Notes under the pieces: model-generated | Database searches by the model: none | Told to the model about the DNA's origin: nothing | What the model saw: only the letters and a program-made list of their open reading frames with translations | Assembly (NCBI GenBank): GCA_963555705.1 | Contig: OY743180.1 | Span: 38,100,129 to 38,164,128 of the forward strand | DNA length: 64,000 bases | Source of the DNA: Ligustrum vulgare | Lineage: Eukaryota > Streptophyta > Magnoliopsida > Lamiales > Oleaceae | Direction of reading: 5' to 3' | Program-made: the position numbers and the translations under genes | Shown: in pieces, positions 57,221 to 64,000 of the stretch | How positions within the stretch are numbered: the first letter of the stretch is position 1 | Layout: every line of letters starts with the position of its first letter

Positions 57221-57949
57221 TGGAGAGAGAGAGAAAAAAAAAAAAAAACCCCTAGCCGCTCCTGCCCAGCCTCTTCCTGGTACTGGTATCACCACCCCAG
57301 CGTCGTCGACGGCGGCGAGCGCCGACCCAACTCCCGGCGACCGACGACCCAGCTCCCGACGACCGAAACCACTGCGCGATCCTAGGGTTTCTCCTGCACT
57401 GCGCGATTTCTCCTGCTTCCGCTGACTGCGCTCTACTTCTGCTCCTGCTTCCGGCGCGACTCAACTGCGCGCCTCCGGCATCATCTCCGGTCAACTCCGG
57501 CGAGAATCTTGCAGCTCAGTTTCCACATGCCGATTTTGAAGGGGTCGGATCTTTTGTAAGTGGTGGTTGTCCCGAAATTCTCGATCTTCCATTGAGCCAG
57601 TTTTTGAAATCGTCTCCACCTTCGAGTCCACCATTTCTACACTGCGTGTATGTGTGTAAATTCTGCGTGTTTCAGTTTACAGGGGAGAGCGAATGTGAAG
57701 TCCACGCCTTACCTTGTCTTTTTTGTCTTATATTTTATATCTGAGTTGAAATCATCTTTTCTCCTTGAGATTTAGTCAGTTGTTTCCTTGTATCAGTTGG
57801 TTGGGTTGGTTAAGATAAATTGCATGTATTGTGGTTCTCCTGATTCCTTGTGGAATATGTGGGTGATCTGTACTCAAACGTGTTGGTGACTTGGTGCCTG
57901 GTAACTCAATTGCTGTTTGTGATTGAAAAATTTATAAACTCTTAGAAAT
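57221..57949 (+). other. Leader of copia B: GC-rich, intron-like, no gag
   Basis: After a GA/A tract the stretch 57250-57530 is clearly richer in G+C than the rest of the window (many CGGCG, CCGGC and GCGCG strings). It then turns T-rich. A donor-like TTTTGTAAGT (GT at 57556) and an acceptor-like CTCTTAG (AG at 57944-57945) bracket a possible 390-bp intron that would end four bases before the pol ATG. No Gag motif is readable in any frame. The stretch may be captured host gene sequence (5' untranslated region plus intron); this is inference. Confidence 0.55.
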
Positions 57950-60900
57950 ATGGCTTCACTAATCCATGTAGCACGATCATCTTCTGGGGAAGGTATTTTT
58001 GGATTGTCGTCCACTTCTTCTGTATCAGACTCTTGGGTGATAGATTCTGGAGCTACTGATCACTTTACTTGTAATCCATCTACGTTTGATTCTTCGACAG
58101 TTTCACATATTAAGTCCGTCCAAGTGGCTAATGGGACCCCTGCCCAAGTTACTGGGGCCGGAAATATCTCATTCTCACCTACCTTATCTCTATCATCTGT
58201 CTTACTTGCACCTTCATTCTCTACCAATCTTTTGTCTATCAGTCAAATTACAAAGAGTCTAGATTGTTCTGTTATCTTCTCATCTTCTCATTGTGTCTTT
58301 CAGGACAATCAAACAAAGATGACGATTGGCGTTGGTAGAGAAAGCGGAGGATTGTATTTTCTGGAGGGGACACAGAAGTTGCAAACAGAGGCTAGTCATG
58401 GTCTTCAAGTAGGTAGTAAATCATCCCCTAGAGATAGGATTCTATTGTGGCATTGTCGATTAGGTCATCCTTCATTTTCTTATTTAGAACACCTGTTTCC
58501 AAACTTGTTTCAAAATATTCCCAGTGGTAGTATGCGGTGTGAACAATGCATTTTTGCCAAGAGTCATCGTGTACCTTTTAAAGTCAGTTTTAATAGAAGT
58601 TCTGTCCCCTTTACCCTTGTCCATACTGATGTCTGGGGCCCTTTTTCTACTCCATCTGCCTCAGGTCATAAATATTTTGTTTCTTTTATTGATGATTGTA
58701 CCAGAGTATGTTGGGTATACTTGCTAAAAACTAAGGGTGATGTAGTCAATGTCATTCCTCAATTCTTCAAAATGGTTGAGACACAATTTCATACACAAGT
58801 TAAGGTCTTCCATTCTGATAATGGTCGTGAGTTTGTGAACCAAACCCTTGCCCACTTCTTCATGACTCACGGGATTATTCACCAGACAACTTGTGCCTAC
58901 ACACCACAACAAAATGGCATAGCAGAGCGTAAGAACCGACATATTCTTGAGGTGGCTCGAGTATTATTCTTTATTATGCGTGTTCCAAAATGTTTTTGGG
59001 CTGAAGCAGTGACAACTGCTGTCTTTCTCATTAATCGTATGCCTGCTCGCATAATTGAATTCCAAACTCCTCTAAGGATGTTGTCACGTTTTCACTCTAT
59101 TCCCTATGCCTTAAATATTTGTCCCAAGATTTTTGGTTGTGTGTGTTATGTCCATGTGCACTCACATCTCAGAGATAAACTCGATCCTCGAGCCTTGAAA
59201 TGTGTTTTTCTTGGCTATTCTAGCTCCCAAAAGGGCTACAAATGCTTTCATCCTTCTACAGGAAAATACTATATCTCTATGGATGTCGAATTTTGTGAAT
59301 CTGAATCTTTTTTCTCTGATGATGTGTCGTTGGTTCCTCTTCAGGGGGAGATTAGTAGTAAAGAAGAGGAACAAATATGGTTAGAAGAAAAGAAAGTATG
59401 GATTTCAGGGGGAAAGGAGGAGGTTGAAAGTGATAGATCACCTAGGTTGTTCCAAAAGTGTTATACTAGGAGAAACCTAGATACTACCTGTACTCCAGCG
59501 CCTGTCACCGAAGAGACTTCTCAACACCCTCCTGACTACGACAATCCTTCTGTTGATACTACGGTGCCATCGGACTCTTTTGCAATTGAAAATGAGGTAC
59601 ATTCTCCTTCTTTACCTACTATTCCCATTTCTGATTCCAACCCTGCACCTTTAGACACTGTTGATGTGCATAGTAGGAGATATCCTCTTCGGAACCGTAA
59701 CCCACCTGATAGGTTGGGTATCTCAAAGTCTAATTCTAATGCCATCTTTCCGATCTCAGATTATATCTCTTATCATCGTTTATCTAAGACTAACATGGAA
59801 TTTTCCCTTCAGCTATCTTCCGTGTCTATTCCTAATCTCTTTCAGGAAGCTCTTGATCAACCTAAGTGGAAATCTGCTATGGTAGAAGAAATGAACGCTC
59901 TCCAAAAAAACTCTACTTGGGAGATGGTTTATTTGCCACCGGGAAAAAGGACAGTAGGGTGTAAATGGGTGTACTCATTGAAATACAATTCTGATGGGAC
60001 CGTTGACAGGTATAAAGCGAGACTGGTTGCTAAAGGTTACACACGGACCTATGGGATTGATTACCAGGAGACCTTTGCTCCGGTAGCCAAGATGAACACA
60101 GTTAGAGTCATAATATCATTAGCAGTCAATCATGACTGGTCACTGAGGCAATTTGATGTAAAAAATGCATTCCTTCATGGTGATTTGATAGAAGAAGTGT
60201 ATATGGATCCACCACCCGGTTTTACTCCTCCAGGGAGTAAGGTATGTAAATTAAAGAAAGTTCTATATGGGCTAAAACAATCACCGAGGGCGTGGTTTGG
60301 AAGGTTGAGTTGTTCAATGAAGAGATATGGCTTTAAACAGGCATTAGCTAATCACACCCTATTTTATAAAAGAGAGGGTCATGATGTTACTTTACTTATT
60401 GTTTATGTGGATGATATGATTGTTACTGGTAGTAACCCCTGTGAAATTGAAAAACTTCGGATTCACCTAACAAAGGAGTTTGAAATGAAAGATTTGGGTG
60501 TTCTAAAGTATTTCCTGGGCATTGAGGTATCAAGATCCAAGCAAGGACTTATTCTTTCTCAACGTAAGTATGCTCTTGATCTTCTAGCAGAAACTGGTAT
60601 GTCTGCTTGTGCCCCGGTTGATACACCTATTGAGGTGAACCATGGTCTGTCTATCTATCCTGATCAGATTCCTACAAATAAAGAGAGATATCAGCGCTTG
60701 GTAGGGAAACTGATCTATTTAACTCACACAAGACCTGATTTATCATATGCGGTGAGTGTTGTGAGCCAGTTCATGCATAATCCAAGTGATCAACACATGG
60801 GTGCAGTTATTCGAATTTTGGCGTATTTGAAGTCCTCTCCTGGCAAGGGCATCTTGTATACTAAAGGGGAGCATTTGGATATTGTAGGTTACACGGATTC

Positions 60901-61360
60901 TGATTTTGCCGGATCAAGATTGGATAGGAAATCTACATCAGGATACGTATCATTTGTTGGAGGAAATCTTGTTACTTGGAGAAGTAAGAAACAAAATGTG
61001 GTGTCACTGTCCAGTGCGGAGGCAGAATATCGTGCTTTGCATCATGCAACTACCGAACTTTCATGGCTAAAAATTCTTCTTAGTGAACTTGGTTTTGGTC
61101 CAAACAAACCCATGTTACTCTTTTGTGACAACACGGCAGCTATAGAGATAGCTAACAATCCAGTACAACATGATCGAACGAAGCATGTTGAGCTTGACAG
61201 GAATTACATTAAAGACAATCTGAACTCTGAAAATATAGAAATTCCGTACATTAAGAGTGCTGACCAACTAGCTGACGTAATGACTCATGGAGTTGCTAGT
61301 GGTCCATTTTATACTTCTATATCCAAGTTGGGCATGTGTGATATCTATGCACCAACTTGA
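57950..61360 (+). CDS. pol: Copia B Pol polyprotein (protease, integrase, RT, RNase H)
   Basis: 1136 codons without interruption. An in-frame TAA lies 15 bases upstream, so this ATG is the natural start. Protease: WVIDSGATDHFT with catalytic D32. GAG-pre-integrase: LLWHCRLGHPSFSYLE with CEQCIFAKSHRVPF. Integrase D,D,E: HTDVWGPF, SDNGREF and TPQQNGIAERKNRH. RT: RLVAKGYTRTYGIDYQETFAPV, QFDVKNAFLHGDL, YGLKQSPRAW and YVDDMIVTGSN. RNase H: YTDSDFAGSRLDRKSTSGY, SLSSAEAEYRAL and CDNTAAIEIANNP. It ends a few bases before the polypurine tract. Complete copia polyproteins begin with a Gag of about 300 residues; here that part is absent, so packaging would depend on Gag from another element. Confidence 0.95.
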   Translation: MASLIHVARSSSGEGIFGLSSTSSVSDSWVIDSGATDHFTCNPSTFDSSTVSHIKSVQVANGTPAQVTGAGNISFSPTLSLSSVLLAPSFSTNLLSISQITKSLDCSVIFSSSHCVFQDNQTKMTIGVGRESGGLYFLEGTQKLQTEASHGLQVGSKSSPRDRILLWHCRLGHPSFSYLEHLFPNLFQNIPSGSMRCEQCIFAKSHRVPFKVSFNRSSVPFTLVHTDVWGPFSTPSASGHKYFVSFIDDCTRVCWVYLLKTKGDVVNVIPQFFKMVETQFHTQVKVFHSDNGREFVNQTLAHFFMTHGIIHQTTCAYTPQQNGIAERKNRHILEVARVLFFIMRVPKCFWAEAVTTAVFLINRMPARIIEFQTPLRMLSRFHSIPYALNICPKIFGCVCYVHVHSHLRDKLDPRALKCVFLGYSSSQKGYKCFHPSTGKYYISMDVEFCESESFFSDDVSLVPLQGEISSKEEEQIWLEEKKVWISGGKEEVESDRSPRLFQKCYTRRNLDTTCTPAPVTEETSQHPPDYDNPSVDTTVPSDSFAIENEVHSPSLPTIPISDSNPAPLDTVDVHSRRYPLRNRNPPDRLGISKSNSNAIFPISDYISYHRLSKTNMEFSLQLSSVSIPNLFQEALDQPKWKSAMVEEMNALQKNSTWEMVYLPPGKRTVGCKWVYSLKYNSDGTVDRYKARLVAKGYTRTYGIDYQETFAPVAKMNTVRVIISLAVNHDWSLRQFDVKNAFLHGDLIEEVYMDPPPGFTPPGSKVCKLKKVLYGLKQSPRAWFGRLSCSMKRYGFKQALANHTLFYKREGHDVTLLIVYVDDMIVTGSNPCEIEKLRIHLTKEFEMKDLGVLKYFLGIEVSRSKQGLILSQRKYALDLLAETGMSACAPVDTPIEVNHGLSIYPDQIPTNKERYQRLVGKLIYLTHTRPDLSYAVSVVSQFMHNPSDQHMGAVIRILAYLKSSPGKGILYTKGEHLDIVGYTDSDFAGSRLDRKSTSGYVSFVGGNLVTWRSKKQNVVSLSSAEAEYRALHHATTELSWLKILLSELGFGPNKPMLLFCDNTAAIEIANNPVQHDRTKHVELDRNYIKDNLNSENIEIPYIKSADQLADVMTHGVASGPFYTSISKLGMCDIYAPT

Positions 61361-61367
61361 GGGGGAG
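61358..61367 (+). promoter_or_regulatory. Polypurine tract of copia B
   Basis: The string TGAGGGGGAG directly precedes the 3' LTR and overlaps the pol stop codon. Confidence 0.9.
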
Positions 61368-61522
61368 TGTTGTAATATATATATATATATATATAGTTGT
61401 TTTATTATTGTAATAGATAGGGACTAAGTAGGCATAGTTTAATAGTTGAACTTTAGTTGAACTTTGTATATATTTCTTTCATGTTGGAATGGAGAAGACT
61501 AAATTTACCCTCAACATTTACA
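61368..61522 (+). repeat. 3' LTR of copia B
   Basis: 155 bp. Identical to the 5' LTR except for ten extra bases in the TA run and one G/A change near the right end. Confidence 0.95.
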
Positions 61523-62142
61523 AAGACATATCCTGCTTTTAATTCTCAGTCAATAGAAGTCTCTGATTGTAACCAACCTATCATATCTAATGCTAAAATG
61601 TGGCATAGGAGGTTGGGTTATCCCAATTCTACTGTTATTTCTCAGGCCCTGAAAAGTCACAAGAATATTTTAAATGAAAAGTCTACTTTCTTCTGTGATG
61701 CTTGTGTGTATGGGAAAGCCCACAAACTGCCTTTTAACATCTCTCAATCTCATGCTTCTAATGTCCTAGACTTAATCCACTCACGCCTATGGGGACCAGC
61801 CCCAATCAAATCCATCTCTGGTTTCAAATATTACATATTGATCATTGATGATCATAGTAGACACACCTGGGTTTATCCATTAAAACAGAAATCTTAAACC
61901 CTAACAAAGTTCACAGAATTCAAAAAATTGGTAGAAAACAGTTTTAAAAGAAAAATCAAAGCCCTACAGTGTGACTGGGGAGGAGAGTTTAGAGTTTTCT
62001 CTAATCTTCTGAAAGAGAATGGTATAGAGCTAAGAATCTCGTCCTTATACTTCAGTACAAAACGGTCGTACTGAAAGGAAACATAGACATGTCACTGAAA
62101 CAAGGTTAAGTCTCCTAGCCCAAGCCAACATGCCTCTCACTT
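61523..62142 (+). pseudogene. pol: Copia A: integrase region
   Basis: Copia A resumes after copia B. GAG-pre-integrase KMWHRRLGYPNSTVIS with CDACVYGKAHKLPF, then the integrase core: LIHSRLWGPAP (the usual first Asp is absent), YYILIIDDHSRHTWVYPL, a stop at 61895-61897, CDWGGEF, and after a shift QNGRTERKHRHVTET. Cut at 62142 by the CACTA element. RT and RNase H of copia A are not in the window. Confidence 0.88.
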
Positions 62143-62759
62143 CACTACAAGAAATTAATTCATCAATAGCATGCAAAGAATGTTATCTATCATGTAAGAT
62201 AACATTCTTCCGTAAGCTATTACAGATGGTGTTATTAAAAGTCTGGCTCCTATTATAGCATTTTCTGAATGCTATTAAGTCCGACTCCTATTATAACATT
62301 TTTCTGAATGCTATTATCAATTGCTATAAAAAATAATAATAATAATAAAAAAAAAAAAAAAATTAAGATAGCATTCATTCCCATTATAATTTAATTTTTT
62401 TATATCATTCTTTGATTATTATAGTTTCATTTTAATAGCATTTGTTTGCTATGATTTTGTTTTTAATAGCATTCTTTAATAATAATGATTCCATTTTCGA
62501 TAGCATTCAAATAATAAAATACATTTTAAACAACATTCTATAATCTTTATTTTCAAATATATTATAAACTATTAGATAAATAAACAAGATAATATATCCA
62601 TTCACATCATACAAAAAGAATAACATTTTTATTCTAAATCAATAGTTCCGTAAATAAATAATAAAATATGTTTAAAATGTTAAAACAATTTAAAATAAAA
62701 GTAATGGACTAACTAAAAAGTCTTATAACATTCCTAGCCAACTATTCCATCATGACATG

Positions 62760-63259
62760 TTACTTAGTGACATTAATTTGCTGCACCAATGTGAAGGGCA
62801 GGACGCCACCATAAGTTGGTCTGTTGATGAGCTCGTAGTCGTAGAGTGCACTGAAAAGGGAAAAAGGAAAATTAGGAACCATGCTATGTGTATACTTATT
62901 TGTTGTACACTTTTTTACACCCCACTCACATAGGGGTGGAGCCCTCCTTCAATGAGATTAAAATAATGCATCTGGGTCCCACCTCTATGTGAGTGAGTGT
63001 AAAAAGGTGTAAAAAAATAGGTGTACACATATATTAATTCGAAAATTAGAGCTACAAAGCTTACTGGAAACAGAAAAGTGACATAGTACAATAGAGAATT
63101 TTAATATTCAGTACCTATCATCAATTTCTGAAATGGATTCATCATTTTTTGATCTTTTCCTTAAGATGCTGTAAAAATTAGGAATGTAATAAAAAAGCAG
63201 AAGTCAGATACAATGGGAATGGCCTTTAGAGCAGCTAAGTGAAGTGCAGTTCCTCCATT
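62760..63259 (-). pseudogene. Captured host gene fragment with ankyrin-repeat sequence
   Basis: Three exon-like pieces read on the minus strand. The first (63259-63214 and upstream) encodes ADYLNGGTALHLAAL, the start of an ankyrin repeat, most like those in XB3/XBAT-type RING E3 ligases. The second (63168-63115) follows a TTTTTACAG acceptor, encodes LRKRSKNDESISEIDD, and ends at a GTACTG donor. The third (62850-62760) follows a CCCTTTTCAG acceptor, is in phase with the second, and encodes ALYDYELINRPTYGGVLPFTLV with a stop at 62760-62762. Retained splice sites suggest genomic capture rather than a retrocopy. The gap between pieces one and two (about 45 bases) is short for a plant intron. The family assignment is tentative. 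Confidence 0.5.
62896..63030. mobile_element. Foldback MITE
   Basis: Inverted arms of about 50 bp: TTGTACACTTTTTTACACC...CACTCACATAG on the left, and CTATGTGAGTGAGTGTAAAAAGGTG...GTGTACA on the right. It lies in the putative intron between the second and third captured exon pieces. Confidence 0.65.
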
Positions 63260-64000
63260 AAGATAATCAGCTCAGTGGATCTATAATAAACACAATAATA
63301 AATTGGATTTTACCCCAGAAAATTCATTCAGTTAGTTCCTGTGTGAAATATAGCAAAATATACCACAGAACAAACTGTCATACATTGGCTTTGAAAAGAA
63401 TCAGAGTTTGTAAATAGTAATTACATGCCGCAGGATTTGTCGAGTTCTCTATTTATCTAATCACAACCGGGATGACTTCAAAAGGGGTGGCTTTTAAGCC
63501 ATCAACAGCTTCACTTACGAAATATCATTTCGTGGGGGTTCATCTATTTCGCTTGATTTTTGGCCTTCACATTGCAATGATAACATTTAAATGTTACAAC
63601 CCAATAAGATTTAAAACAACCATAAGTACCCTACATTTGATTGAATTGGTCTATAAATTTTATAGAAAATTAGGAATGTGTTCGGCTTTTGTTGATTATA
63701 ATCAACACATTTTTCAATACAACTTTTTAACCACACGTCTTTTCTCTCTCCAATTTTTAACCACGCATCTTACCTAGAAAACACAAATAACACTAATTAT
63801 TACATGTTATAATAGTTTCCGAACGGTCTATTAGTCATATTATTAACACTATTTTGTCTTCTTATGGTGTTAGTTATCCACCAAGATTAAGAACCTAGTT
63901 TCGAAGGAACTTGCATCACTTAACCATCAGCAAGTAAACTAAGAAGTTAATCCCTGGAAAATGCACAAATTTCTCAACGGATAACACCATAAATGACAGC
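63260..64000. other. Unassigned interior of the CACTA element
   Basis: No recognisable gene. The 101-codon plus ORF (63472-63777) has no domain. On the minus strand near 63465-63530 a short frame, VSEAVDGLKATPFEVIPVV, could be another captured exon, but nothing confirms it. Confidence 0.3.

Larger units (their letters stand above)
57064..61522 (+). mobile_element. Young copia retrotransposon lacking gag (copia B)
   Basis: 4459 bp between perfect TSDs AAGAC (57059-57063 and 61523-61527). LTRs are 145 and 155 bp and differ only by TA-repeat length and one substitution, which indicates recent insertion. PBS, polypurine tract and a full pol frame are intact. There is no gag; a 741-bp leader, GC-rich at first, separates the PBS from pol. 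It sits in the protease part of copia A. Confidence 0.95.
62143..64000. mobile_element. CACTA (En/Spm-type) element, left part
   Basis: The terminus CACTACAAGAAA is the classic CACTA end. The preceding three bases are CTT, the probable TSD; the right end is beyond the window. Subterminal DNA (62160-62530) holds many copies of ATAGCATTC or its complement GAATGCTAT in both orientations, as expected for transposase-binding subterminal repeats. No transposase is seen in the part available. The interior carries exon-like host gene fragments on the minus strand and a foldback MITE. Confidence 0.85.

Noticed and set aside
57252..57494. 80-codon Arg/Gly-rich minus ORF and the overlapping plus ORF in the copia B leader
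   Set aside because: GC-rich composition keeps the frames open, and no known motif is present. The stretch is treated as leader.
63472..63777. 101-codon plus ORF near the right end
   Set aside because: No domain or codon pattern. It overlaps what may be captured exon sequence on the other strand.

Overview
The window is plant nuclear DNA, most likely from an angiosperm with a repeat-rich genome (probably a eudicot; no species marker is visible). Nearly everything that can be recognised is a transposable element: Ty1/copia and Ty3/gypsy LTR retrotransposons primed by initiator tRNA-Met, Athila-type elements, a Cassandra LTR carrying 5S rRNA sequence, and PIF/Harbinger, hAT, CACTA and MITE DNA transposons. 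No bacterial operon, CRISPR array or complete host gene was found. Most elements are nested, and six of the insertions are pinned by perfect target-site duplications (TSDs) readable on both sides.

Left part (1-12135): a Tourist-like MITE (TSD TTA), an antisense chromovirus gag remnant with its PBS and LTR, a possible copia LTR, then an Athila-type LTR (7030-10457). That LTR is itself interrupted by a Sirevirus-like solo LTR (TSD ATAAC) and a Cassandra LTR (TSD AGTCG), and is followed by an antisense Athila-like gag.

Middle part (12136-30927): an 18.8-kb minus-strand Sirevirus-type copia element with two 1503-bp LTRs and TSD CTTTC. It has multiplied polypurine tracts, a gag with two zinc knuckles, a broken pol, and an extra 3' ORF that resembles the plant transposon protein domain. 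A gypsy solo LTR with two minisatellites (TSD ATTAC) sits between pol and the extra ORF. A chromovirus of CRM-like type (18094-24832, TSD TGATC) sits inside the RNase H region. The Sirevirus itself went into an older LTR-like sequence whose right arm continues to about 32880.

Right-middle part (33459-46763): a decayed Athila-type gypsy element with a truncated hAT element in its 3' region. Part of its 3' LTR, including the promoter segment, is replaced by AT-rich tandem repeats. From 46764 to 49211 the sequence looks like low-copy intergenic or intronic DNA with degenerate tandem repeats and one possible small exon.

Right part (49212-64000): a gypsy LTR-like piece and a possible SINE, then one copia element (copia A) hit three times within its gag-pol: by a PIF/Harbinger element with both ORFs intact (TSD TAA), by a young copia element (copia B) with almost identical 145/155-bp LTRs, an intact 1136-codon pol and no gag (TSD AAGAC), and by a CACTA element that carries exon-like ankyrin-repeat gene fragments and runs off the window.

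Themes for follow-up: palindrome arrays just upstream of the LTR TATA boxes in several unrelated LTR families; a similar array inside the Sirevirus ahead of its extra ORF; the gag-less but young copia B with a GC-rich, intron-like leader; and the 105-bp repeat array between the divergent Harbinger genes.
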